From Bacillota bacterium (GTDB lineage: Bacteria > Bacillota_A > Clostridia > Lachnospirales > Bianqueaceae), in the NCBI GenBank assembly GCA_017420625.1, contig JAFOIR010000053.1:1-7605 (forward strand): 7,605 nt of DNA, written 5' to 3'. Both the position numbers and the translations under genes were made by a program. The notes beneath the pieces are model-generated. The model searched no databases. It was not told the origin of the DNA and saw only the letters and a list, made by a program, of their open reading frames with translations. Shown in pieces: positions 1 through 6,413 of this stretch. Numbering within the stretch: the stretch's first letter is position 1; each line of letters starts with the position of its first letter.

Positions 1-2
1 AC

Positions 3-899
3 AGCACACGCCAGGCAGACTGTGAACACCTGTATCTGGATCTTTTCCGTTCGGAGATCACCGATCGTGACCGTCCTGCCCAGAAATTCCTTTCCCTCGC
101 ACAGAAAGAATATCCTTATCTGAAGATCGAAAACGCCAATCGGCTGCTCAGAAAGCTTCGGCTGATCAAAGCTCCCTGCGAGATCGAGGCGGTCCGAAAG
201 GCAGAAGAAATTACCCGGGAAGGGATCCTGGCTATGATGCGCGCTTCCCGGCCAGGTATGTACGAATATCAATATAAAGCGATCTTTGATCATGTGCTTG
301 GACAGTACGGTCCTGACGGTCCGGGTTTTCCTTCTATCATCTCTGCAGGAAAAAACAATTTCTGTATTCATTACTACAGCTATACCGGGCAGGCTATGGA
401 CGGTGATATGGTACTGAACGATGTCGGTGCTCAGTGGGATCATCATACGACCGATGTTTCCAGAGGATGGCCATGCAACGGCCGTTTTTCCGAACGTCAG
501 AAATTGCTCTTTGACTGTGCACTTGCTACCTCTGATCATATGTTTGAGATCGTCCGTCCCGGTATGAAAATGGCAGACGTAGATAAGACTATCCGTGATT
601 ACAACGCTGAGCGGCTTGTTGAAGCAGGGGTCATGAAGTCAACTTTGGACGTCGGCAGATACATGTGGCATGGCGGAGCTCACCATATCGGGTATGACGT
701 TCACGATGTGATCGAAACACCTGAATTCATTGCTCCGAACATGATTTTCTGCATTGATGTCGGCATCTATCATGAGGAATGGGGAATCGGATTCCGGCTG
801 GAGGACAATCTTCTGGTGACGGAAACCGGATGTGAAAATCTTTCCCGAAATATCCCGCGTACAACTTCCGCCATTGAAGAAGTCATGGGGACCAGGTAA
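3..899 (+). CDS. M24-family peptidase, aminopeptidase P-like (Xaa-Pro), 5' truncated by window edge
   Basis: The reading frame is open from base 3 to the TAA at 897-899, giving 298 visible residues; the start lies outside the window. The first part (about 75 residues) is the end of a creatinase-type N-terminal domain and the entry helix of the pita-bread fold (LIKAPCEIEAVRKAEEI). The catalytic domain follows. Metal ligands of the M24 family are visible: Asp in NDVGAQW (420-422), Asp in TTDVSR (453-455), His in HGGAHHIGYDVHD (681-683) and Glu in FRLEDN (801-803). The second His of the HxxGxxxHD motif, the usual proton-shuttle residue, is also present. The family removes N-terminal residues preceding proline in the cytoplasm, using two metal ions. 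The expected Glu of the EPG motif is Asp here (IDVG, codon 756-758), so activity could differ from classical PepP. Family assignment is strong; substrate is uncertain. A hairpin terminator follows. Confidence 0.9.
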   Translation, partial: STRQADCEHLYLDLFRSEITDRDRPAQKFLSLAQKEYPYLKIENANRLLRKLRLIKAPCEIEAVRKAEEITREGILAMMRASRPGMYEYQYKAIFDHVLGQYGPDGPGFPSIISAGKNNFCIHYYSYTGQAMDGDMVLNDVGAQWDHHTTDVSRGWPCNGRFSERQKLLFDCALATSDHMFEIVRPGMKMADVDKTIRDYNAERLVEAGVMKSTLDVGRYMWHGGAHHIGYDVHDVIETPEFIAPNMIFCIDVGIYHEEWGIGFRLEDNLLVTETGCENLSRNIPRTTSAIEEVMGTR

Positions 900-927
900 T
901 TTTTCTCAAATCATCATAAATACAAAT

Positions 928-949
928 TGGGCTGCCATCAGGCAGCCCA
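928..949. terminator. Probable bidirectional Rho-independent terminator between convergent genes
   Basis: A perfect 9-bp stem (TGGGCTGCC pairing with GGCAGCCCA) closes a four-base ATCA loop. It lies 28 bases after the stop of the peptidase gene and 38 bases after the stop of the minus-strand flavodiiron gene. On the + strand it is followed by a T-rich stretch (ATTTTC, then GTTTTTG). On the - strand it is followed by AATTTGTATTTATG. Neither T-run is perfect, but the stem strength and the position between convergent genes support a shared terminator. Confidence 0.8.
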
Positions 950-987
950 TTCGTATTTTCATTTCTGTTTTTGTTCTTTTGTTCTTA

Positions 988-2781
988 TTATTTGATTGGT
1001 TCGAAATCGGCAGCACCGTGTTTGCACAGCGGGCAGATAAAGTCCTCCGGAAGCGGATCGCCTTCATAAATGTATCCGCAGACGGTGCAGACCCAGCCCT
1101 TTTTGCCTTCAGTCTGCGGTTTCGGTTTGACGTCAGACTGATAGAAGTTGTAGGTCATGGTCTCTACATCGGAAAGGACTCTTGCTTCTGTCACAGAGCA
1201 GATGAACAATCCATGGGACTCGAAGTCCACATACTGTTCAACTTTCAGCGACATGAAAGCATTGATATAGCGAGGCAGGAAAGCAAGTCCGTTGTCAGAA
1301 CGCAGGAAATCAAATCCTTCAAACTTGTCCGTCGTGCGGCCGCTCTGGAAACCAAAACGCTCAAAGACGCTGAAAGGTGCTTCCTTGGACAGGCAGTTCA
1401 CATTCATGATGCCGGTCTGCTTGATCACATGATAGGAATAGTTCTTCTTGTTGATTGCAACAGCTACGCGGTTCGGTGCATCCGTCAGCTGAGTCACGGC
1501 ATTTCCAATCATACCGTTGTCCTTGCCGGAAGCATCCTTGGAAGTAATGACATACAGACCGTAGCCGATCTTGAACAAAGCCTTCAGGTCATTCTTATTG
1601 GCAGTCTGCGGATCTTTGGCGATATATTCAGCGCACAAAACATCCGCCAGAGCGTCCAGCTGCTGTTTGGATTCATCAGAAAGAGCCGATTTGATATGAA
1701 CCACCTGCTCCAGGATCTTGACATTTTTGCTCTTCTCGAACATACCGGTCATGATCTTGGCCGCCTGTGCAGCCCAGGATCCGTTTTCGATCAGTCCGAC
1801 GGTTCTGTTCTGGAATCCATGCTCTACGAGACGCGTGATAAAGTCGCGCATGAACGGATAGATTTCTGCATTGTAGGTAGTGGTGGCCAGAACGATCTTC
1901 GGATAGCGGAACGCATTGGCCAGTGCCTCTGCCATATCACATCTGGCCAGATCATTTACCACGACCTTCGGACATCCGGCCGCTTCCAGTTTGGCTGCCA
2001 GCGCTTCCACTGCTTTTCTGGTATGGCCATAGACAGAAGTATAGGCAATCAGAATACCGTCTTCTTCCGGCGTATAGCTGGCCCATGTCTTGTAAAGATC
2101 GATATAGTGCCCAAGATTTTCTGTGAGTACCGGGCCGTGCAGCGGACAGATCTTCGCGATCTCAAGACCGGCTGCTTTTTTGAGCACATTCATGACCTGC
2201 GGACCATACTTGCCGACAATACCGATATAATAGCGGCGGGCTTCGTCATCCCAGGGTTCATTTACATCATTGGCACCGAACTTTCCGAAGCCGTCTGCAG
2301 AGAACAGGACTTTGTCCAGATCATCATAGGTCATCATGACCTCCGGCCAGTGAACCATGGGTGCAGCTACGAAATGAAGCGTATGCGCACCGAGCGGCAG
2401 TGTATCGCCTTCCTTGATCACGATCCGGCGGTCTTCATACTCGGTGCCGAAGAAGTTCTTGATCATCGCAAATGCTTTGGCAGAAGAAACGATCGTTGTG
2501 GACGGATAGATGCTCATGAAGTTGGCAATGTTCGCAGAATGATCGGGTTCCATGTGCTGGACAACCAGATAATCAGGCGCTTTATCTCCGAGAACTTTCT
2601 GGATATTATCCAGCCATTCATGGCCGAAATTCTGATCTACGGTATCCATGATGAGTGTCTTCTCATCCAGGATCAGATAGGAGTTATATGCCATTCCGTT
2701 CGGGACTTTATACTGCCCTTCAAACAGGTCGATCTGATGGTCATTAACGCCGATATAACGAATATCTTTGGTGATTTCCAT
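988..2781 (-). CDS. Flavodiiron protein fused to flavin reductase-like and rubredoxin domains
   Basis: 597 residues. Residues 1-240 form the metallo-beta-lactamase-like diiron domain, with every iron ligand visible: H76, E78, D80 and H81 (motif HMEPDH), H144, D163 and H215. Residues 243-385 are a flavodoxin (FMN) domain with the loop YTSVYGHT. Residues about 400-550 resemble flavin reductase-like FMN-binding proteins (IGYGLYVITSK, then MIGNAVTQL). Residues 563-597 are a rubredoxin with C565/C568 and C583/C586; the spacing between cysteine pairs is short, as in rubrerythrin-type rubredoxins. Flavodiiron proteins are cytoplasmic enzymes that reduce O2 to water or NO to N2O. The added domains suggest that electrons reach the diiron site within one chain, although the direct donor (NAD(P)H or a redox partner) cannot be read. 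ATG start with AAGGAG at 2789-2794, seven bases upstream. It has its own promoter and ends at the shared terminator. O2 versus NO preference cannot be decided from the sequence. Confidence 0.97.
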   Translation of the reverse strand: MEITKDIRYIGVNDHQIDLFEGQYKVPNGMAYNSYLILDEKTLIMDTVDQNFGHEWLDNIQKVLGDKAPDYLVVQHMEPDHSANIANFMSIYPSTTIVSSAKAFAMIKNFFGTEYEDRRIVIKEGDTLPLGAHTLHFVAAPMVHWPEVMMTYDDLDKVLFSADGFGKFGANDVNEPWDDEARRYYIGIVGKYGPQVMNVLKKAAGLEIAKICPLHGPVLTENLGHYIDLYKTWASYTPEEDGILIAYTSVYGHTRKAVEALAAKLEAAGCPKVVVNDLARCDMAEALANAFRYPKIVLATTTYNAEIYPFMRDFITRLVEHGFQNRTVGLIENGSWAAQAAKIMTGMFEKSKNVKILEQVVHIKSALSDESKQQLDALADVLCAEYIAKDPQTANKNDLKALFKIGYGLYVITSKDASGKDNGMIGNAVTQLTDAPNRVAVAINKKNYSYHVIKQTGIMNVNCLSKEAPFSVFERFGFQSGRTTDKFEGFDFLRSDNGLAFLPRYINAFMSLKVEQYVDFESHGLFICSVTEARVLSDVETMTYNFYQSDVKPKPQTEGKKGWVCTVCGYIYEGDPLPEDFICPLCKHGAADFEPIK

Positions 2782-2813
2782 AGCCTATCTCCTTATTGAT
2801 TGGATTTGCTTCG

Positions 2814-2842
2814 ATTCTATCATAAAAGCACTATTTCCGCAA
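2814..2842 (-). promoter_or_regulatory. Candidate sigma-A type promoter of the flavodiiron gene
   Basis: On the minus strand, TAGAAT (2814-2819) is a good -10 box. It lies 17 bases from TTGCGG (2837-2842), a weak -35 box that keeps only the TTG half. The predicted transcript would start about 25 bases before the ATG and includes the AAGGAG site. An overlapping TATGAT is an alternative -10 without a recognisable -35. The rest of the 118-base gap (2782-2899) shows no convincing terminator for the upstream VWA gene, so read-through from that gene is also possible. Confidence 0.55.
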
Positions 2843-2899
2843 TAAGGATCGTTTGTGACACAGCCTAAGGAACCGTCTTTCCCGGCAGTCTGCTTTGTC

Positions 2900-3577
2900 T
2901 TATCGACCTTTGTGCCGTTTCTTGTAATCCTGCCTGATGGGTTCCAGTATAGCTGCATCGTCCATCATCTCGTTCATCGCCTTGGCAGAGGGAGCTCTTC
3001 TGGCACAACCGACCGCGTGAGAGACAACGGAATAGTTCAGCAGCGTGCCTTCCGCATCGTGTTCATAGCGTACAGCGTGAGTGGAATTGATTCCGAATCG
3101 GCTCGCTTCCCTGACAGCATCGATATTCGCACCCAGAAACAAAAATTCCCAATGATACTGCTCTTTCTGACGTTCGATCATTTGCCGCACCTTATCATAG
3201 GAATACAGGCGACTGGCATTTTCCATTCCATCGGTCGTGATGATAAAGATCGTCTTTTCAGGAACATCTTCCTCTCTGGCATATTTGTGCACATTTCCGA
3301 TATGATGGATCGCACCTCCGACTGCATCCAGGAGTGCAGTACAGCCGCGCACATAGTACTGACGATCGGTCATCGGTTCGACCTTCTGAATATCGACCCG
3401 GTCCAGAAGGACTTCCGAGTTATCATCGAAGAGGATGACTGAAACATATGCTTCTCCCTCTTCCTTTTTCTGTTTTTCGATCATGCCGTTGAATCCACCG
3501 ATCGTATCGGCTTCCAGTCCGCTCATCGATCCGCTCCGGTCGAGAATCATTACCAGTTCAGTTAATCCTTTTTTCAT
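2900..3577 (-). CDS. von Willebrand factor type A (VWA) domain protein
   Basis: 225 residues from the ATG at 3577. The frame stays open 19 codons further upstream, but this start is chosen because AAGGAGG (3586-3592) sits eight bases ahead and the VWA fold begins directly with MKKGLTELVMILDRSGSM. The metal-ion-dependent adhesion site is complete: D13-x-S15-x-S17, T80 (GCTALLDA) and D116 (TTDGMEN). The VWA fold fills about residues 5-165. The C-terminal 60 residues are polar and end in a basic stretch (YKKRHKGR). There is no signal peptide or membrane segment, so a cytoplasmic role is expected. Intracellular VWA proteins usually act as metal-dependent scaffolds that bind partner proteins, but the partner is unknown here. 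The macrodomain/HTH gene lies immediately upstream on the same strand and is a natural candidate for a functional partner; this is inferred only from position. Confidence 0.92.
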   Translation of the reverse strand: MKKGLTELVMILDRSGSMSGLEADTIGGFNGMIEKQKKEEGEAYVSVILFDDNSEVLLDRVDIQKVEPMTDRQYYVRGCTALLDAVGGAIHHIGNVHKYAREEDVPEKTIFIITTDGMENASRLYSYDKVRQMIERQKEQYHWEFLFLGANIDAVREASRFGINSTHAVRYEHDAEGTLLNYSVVSHAVGCARRAPSAKAMNEMMDDAAILEPIRQDYKKRHKGR

Positions 3578-3585
3578 ATTAATGG

Positions 3586-3592
3586 CCTCCTT
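3586..3592 (-). promoter_or_regulatory. Ribosome binding site that fixes the VWA start
   Basis: AAGGAGG on the minus strand, eight bases before the ATG at 3577, is a near-perfect Shine-Dalgarno sequence. It rules out the upstream in-frame start at 3634. That codon lies inside the promoter-proximal palindrome and upstream of the predicted transcription start. Confidence 0.85.
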
Positions 3593-3596
3593 GTTT

Positions 3597-3624
3597 TGTT
3601 TTGTGACTATATCATAACAAAACA
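3597..3624. repeat. Inverted repeat bracketing the VWA promoter -10 region
   Basis: Two perfect 8-base arms, TGTTTTGT (3597-3604) and ACAAAACA (3617-3624), are separated by 12 bases that contain the predicted -10 box. Centre-to-centre spacing of the arms is 20 bases, about two helical turns, which is typical for a dimeric repressor site. The arms are A/T-rich, so an RNA hairpin would be weak; an operator is the better guess. Confidence 0.5.
3611..3619 (-). promoter_or_regulatory. Extended -10 promoter of the VWA gene
   Basis: On the minus strand the sequence TGTTATGAT gives a TGn extension followed by TATGAT, five of six matches to the -10 consensus. No good -35 box lies 16-18 bases upstream, which fits an extended -10 promoter. 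The predicted start near 3604 would leave a leader of about 27 bases with the AAGGAGG site. The VWA gene can therefore be transcribed apart from the operon upstream. Confidence 0.55.
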
Positions 3625-3628
3625 GGGA

Positions 3629-3654
3629 GACCATATGGTCGCTTCAAAGGCGAC
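3629..3654. repeat. 12-bp palindrome overlapping a small hairpin upstream of the VWA promoter
   Basis: GACCATATGGTC (3629-3640) is a perfect 12-base palindrome in the position expected for the -35 region. It shares three bases with a second inverted repeat, GTCGC (3638-3642) and GCGAC (3650-3654), which has a seven-base loop. On the minus strand neither is followed by a T-run, so this is not a typical terminator for the macrodomain gene that ends at 3660. A protein binding site, or an alternative-structure element at the 3' end of the upstream transcript, are both possible. Confidence 0.4.
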
Positions 3655-3659
3655 ATCTT

Positions 3660-4808
3660 TTATGAACCAAGCAATGGCTGGTCATACTGAAATAAAAGTG
3701 CGTTGACATCAATAATGCTGTAGATCCTGTTCTCGATACAGTAGCGAACGATCAGATCAAAAAGATTGCTGGAGGAAAGTGCATATCCGGCTGTTCGAAG
3801 AAGATCCGTTGTTTCATCCAGATTTAATCCGAGTGCAATAGCAAAAGCCAGAGCCGTCTTTTTCTTTGGCGAATATGCTTCATTGCAGCGGATCTTGGAA
3901 AAAAGTTTGCGGTCAAGATTGGCTCTTCTGTAGACTTCAGCATCCGTCAGCCCACGCTCATCGATCATGCGGAACAAGCGTTGTTGGAAACTCTCATCCC
4001 TCATCCGGAGCAGATCAGAAAGAGCCACATGAGGTAATTCATTATTTTCTAGAGCCAGGTCTTCTGCAGCAAAATCGGCTGTTCCCGAAGCTTTTTTTCG
4101 TGCTTTCGAAGATCCGCGTGCACTTTTCTTTTCTTCAGGCAATTCTGTCGGAGCTGCATAGGAAGGCGCCATCGGTGCCATCGGCATCATCGCACTCGCA
4201 TCATTAGAGAAATTACCTGCTTCATAAGGTCTTTCGAGTCTTTCGGGGCGATGGAAACAGGCTGCTTTCTCTGCCTCTTCTACCGCTGCATCATCGATAT
4301 ACGCAGCAACATCCTTCATCCGGGCATCAGAGATCTCATACGCTTTTCGGTCAAAGACGACCAGCGTTACGTCTATCTCCGAATGTTCCAGAAAATTCTG
4401 AATCTCAGAAAGCGCGATCTCCAGCGCTTTATCCTTCGGAAACCCGTAGACGCCGGAGGAGATGAGCGGGAATGCAATGCTCCTTAGTTTCATCTCTGCT
4501 GCTTTCTGAAGAGATTTCTGATAACAGGCAGCAAGACTCAGGAATTCTCCGCTTTTTCCTCCGTTCCAGACAGGTCCGACTGTATGAAAGACATATTTTG
4601 CAGGAAGGGCAAAACCCTTTGTCACCGCGACATCCCCGGTCGCGATCGGCCCGATCTTCTTTCGTGCCTTTAACATCCGCTCACTGCCGGCAGCCTGATA
4701 AATCGCTCCATCACAACCTCTGCCGATCACAGGTTCCGGATTGGCAGAATTGACGATGGCATCCACTTTAACCCTGGTAATATCCGCACGGATAATCTGA
4801 AATGGCAT
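3660..4808 (-). CDS. Macrodomain (ADP-ribose-binding) protein with C-terminal helix-turn-helix-like domain
   Basis: 382 residues. Residues 1-175 are a macrodomain: ADIT (D9), VNSANPEPVIGRGCDGAIY (N20, N23, D33), GPIATGDVAVTKGFALPAKY and the phosphate loop ISSGVYGFP (117-124). Such domains bind ADP-ribose, and many hydrolyse mono-ADP-ribose from proteins or deacetylate O-acetyl-ADP-ribose. The Asp of the catalytic loop is kept, while the usual GGG is GRG and the usual His is Tyr (Y37). Residues 176-260 are a charged, low-complexity linker with PMAPMAP and a basic patch (SSKARKKA). Residues 260-382 resemble an XRE-like helix-turn-helix (LTDAEVYRRANLDRKLFSKI) plus an all-helical tail, suggesting DNA or partner binding. 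ATG start with AGGAGG at 4813-4818, only four bases away, and 18 bases from the previous stop, so translation is probably coupled. Binding of ADP-ribose is likely; hydrolase activity and DNA target are unknown. Confidence 0.93.
   Translation of the reverse strand: MPFQIIRADITRVKVDAIVNSANPEPVIGRGCDGAIYQAAGSERMLKARKKIGPIATGDVAVTKGFALPAKYVFHTVGPVWNGGKSGEFLSLAACYQKSLQKAAEMKLRSIAFPLISSGVYGFPKDKALEIALSEIQNFLEHSEIDVTLVVFDRKAYEISDARMKDVAAYIDDAAVEEAEKAACFHRPERLERPYEAGNFSNDASAMMPMAPMAPSYAAPTELPEEKKSARGSSKARKKASGTADFAAEDLALENNELPHVALSDLLRMRDESFQQRLFRMIDERGLTDAEVYRRANLDRKLFSKIRCNEAYSPKKKTALAFAIALGLNLDETTDLLRTAGYALSSSNLFDLIVRYCIENRIYSIIDVNALLFQYDQPLLGS
4168..4185 (-). repeat. Two tandem 9-bp units in the macrodomain protein linker
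   Basis: The 9-base units GCCATCGGT (4168-4176) and GCCATCGGC (4177-4185) differ at one base and encode the repeated MAP tripeptides of PMAPMAP on the minus strand. The repeat is in frame and in a disordered linker, so changes in copy number would keep the frame. Confidence 0.7.
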
Positions 4809-4826
4809 ACTTCCTCCTATTATTTA

Positions 4827-6404
4827 TCAGTGTCTTGCCAGATCACGGACGAAAGGTTCTGTCACTTCTTCGCTGATCAGTGCCTGATACAGCCTGGGTC
4901 TGCGATAGGCATTGCCATGAATCTCATAGGTGCGATAGTCCCGAAGTTTCGTCAGATCCAGTTTGGCCATCAGGATCTCTTCCTCTTCTCCGCCTTCCAC
5001 AAGACAGGCATCCAGAGGCTCTGGTGCATCCGGGATAAACATAGCGCCGTCGAAAACGCTCGAATGGCCGTTGCAGTCCGGATGAGTCCCCGGATAATTG
5101 CAGGTAGCGATCGCTATCATGTTTTCATAGGCGCGTCCTCTGAGCTGCGACAGCCGGTTGATCTCCATCGGACAGGCATTCGGCACAAGCAGAAGCTCTG
5201 CGCCTTCCAGCATCAGGATCCGTGCTGTTTCCGGAAATTCTCTGTCATAACAGATCATACTGCCGACTTTTACCGGACCCAGTCGGGTATCCAGACTGAC
5301 GACCGGGAATTCTTCTCCCTGCGTCAACCGTCTTTCATCGCTGAAATCACAGGTGTGGACCTTCGCATACACATACTGAAGGCTGCCGTGACGATCGAAC
5401 AGCGCGACGGAGTTTCTCGGTGCCGGATCCCACGCTTCCAGAAATGTAATCGCGATGGCCATATCCAGTTCCGCCGCCAGCTGCGCGAAAGTTTCAACGA
5501 ACTCGCTGTCTCTGGAAAGAGACAGTTTCACAAAGCGATCCTCATCCTTTGGCATCTGATATCCACAGCTGAACATCTCCGGAAAAAGGGCAATATCCGC
5601 TCCCATCTCCTTTGCCTTCCGACAGGCGGCGATCCCCTTTTGCCTCTGCGCCTCCAAAAACAACGCGTCATCGGTTGATCCGGCCGGGAGTCTTTCCGGC
5701 TGGATCTGCAAAAGCGCTATTTTCAAAATATCTCTGTAGAGATCCCATTTCTTCCCATCGATCTGCAGGATCGGATATCGGTGCAGTTTGCGCCCATAAG
5801 CCCGAACCGCACAGAAAATTTTGCGCACGAACTTCCACTCGCATAGCTCCCCCAGATCCATCTGTCCATCGGTGATCAGATTGACGACGAAACAGCCGTG
5901 AGAAAAACCGCTGTCGAGAACGGGGTATTCTATCCGGATAACATGCTGCATCTGCCGGATACCTCGCGTTTTCAGCCCATCCTCTGTCAAACGCTGAGGG
6001 CCATGATCCAGCTTATCCGCCAGAATCAGGCAAAGTGCCATCAGACTGTCGGAATCGAATCCATTGCTGTGAACACGGATCGCCTGCAGCACTTCCTTGC
6101 GGTCCTTAAGCTCGATCTTCTTTTTCTTCAGATAGTCCTTTGCAAATTCATAGCTGTGTTCGGCATGATTCTTCTCACTCACTAAAAGGCCGGTATCATG
6201 CAGCAGTGCTGCGATCTTGGCCTCCTCTATCTGTATTTCGTCTGCACCGGCGAGCTGCATAAAGAACGCTGTTTTATCTATGACACTTGAAATATGAGAC
6301 CAGCCATGATGGCAGGTCTCCTGTTCCTTTTTCTGCTTCTTTTCGATCTTTTCATAGATTTCCAGGATCTTCGGATCTTCCGCTATCTTCTCAAAAATCG
6401 ACAT
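4827..6404 (-). CDS. HD-domain phosphohydrolase fused to nitrilase-superfamily (carbon-nitrogen hydrolase) domain
   Basis: 525 residues in one uninterrupted frame. Residues 1-215 are an HD domain with the metal-binding set H37 (GWSH), H69-D70 (LLHDTG) and D130 (LADKLDH); HD proteins typically hydrolyse phosphoesters or nucleotides. Residues about 226-525 are a complete nitrilase-superfamily domain with the Glu-Lys-Cys triad: E276 (LFPEMF), K348 (YAKVHTCDF) and C385 (MICYDREFPE). A further conserved block is PMEINRLSQLRGRAYENM. That superfamily hydrolyses amides or nitriles through a cysteine thioester. Both halves are near full length for their families, and no frameshift is apparent at the junction. 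ATG start with AAGGAG at 6410-6415, which overlaps the TAA of the acetyltransferase gene, so translation is coupled. It lacks a signal peptide or membrane segment and should be cytoplasmic. Neither substrate can be named. The macrodomain gene follows after 18 bases. Confidence 0.93.
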   Translation of the reverse strand: MSIFEKIAEDPKILEIYEKIEKKQKKEQETCHHGWSHISSVIDKTAFFMQLAGADEIQIEEAKIAALLHDTGLLVSEKNHAEHSYEFAKDYLKKKKIELKDRKEVLQAIRVHSNGFDSDSLMALCLILADKLDHGPQRLTEDGLKTRGIRQMQHVIRIEYPVLDSGFSHGCFVVNLITDGQMDLGELCEWKFVRKIFCAVRAYGRKLHRYPILQIDGKKWDLYRDILKIALLQIQPERLPAGSTDDALFLEAQRQKGIAACRKAKEMGADIALFPEMFSCGYQMPKDEDRFVKLSLSRDSEFVETFAQLAAELDMAIAITFLEAWDPAPRNSVALFDRHGSLQYVYAKVHTCDFSDERRLTQGEEFPVVSLDTRLGPVKVGSMICYDREFPETARILMLEGAELLLVPNACPMEINRLSQLRGRAYENMIAIATCNYPGTHPDCNGHSSVFDGAMFIPDAPEPLDACLVEGGEEEEILMAKLDLTKLRDYRTYEIHGNAYRRPRLYQALISEEVTEPFVRDLARH

Positions 6405-6413
6405 TTCTTCTCC

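Noticed and set aside
988..2781. Possible stand-alone rubredoxin or flavin reductase gene at the end of the flavodiiron gene
   Set aside because: The domains are in one continuous frame with no internal ribosome binding site or start placed at the domain edges.
832..2799. Long open frame of 655 codons on the + strand opposite the flavodiiron gene
   Set aside because: It is antisense to a gene with every catalytic residue intact, its translation resembles no protein family I know, and it has no suitable ribosome binding site. It overlaps the end of the peptidase gene and runs through the terminator hairpin. The openness follows from codon bias of the real gene.
2843..2899. Terminator after the VWA gene
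   Set aside because: Only a four-base GGAA/TTCC pairing and a three-base CCG/CGG pairing are visible and no T-run follows.
2855..3442. + strand open frame of 195 codons opposite the VWA gene
   Set aside because: Antisense to a gene with a complete metal site and an excellent ribosome binding site; its translation shows no recognisable domain.
3578..3634. Longer VWA protein starting at 3634
   Set aside because: The 19 extra residues (MVSLFCYDIVTKQNKEAIN) lie upstream of the AAGGAGG site and across the predicted promoter and dyad; the fold starts cleanly at the 3577 ATG.
3638..3654. Rho-independent terminator for the macrodomain operon
   Set aside because: The stem is only five base pairs, and on the minus strand it is followed by CATATGGTC rather than a T-run. 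It reads slightly better on the + strand, where there is no gene to terminate.
4830..5678. + strand open frame of 282 codons opposite the HD-nitrilase gene
   Set aside because: Antisense to the nitrilase half, whose catalytic triad is clear; no recognisable motif in the antisense translation.
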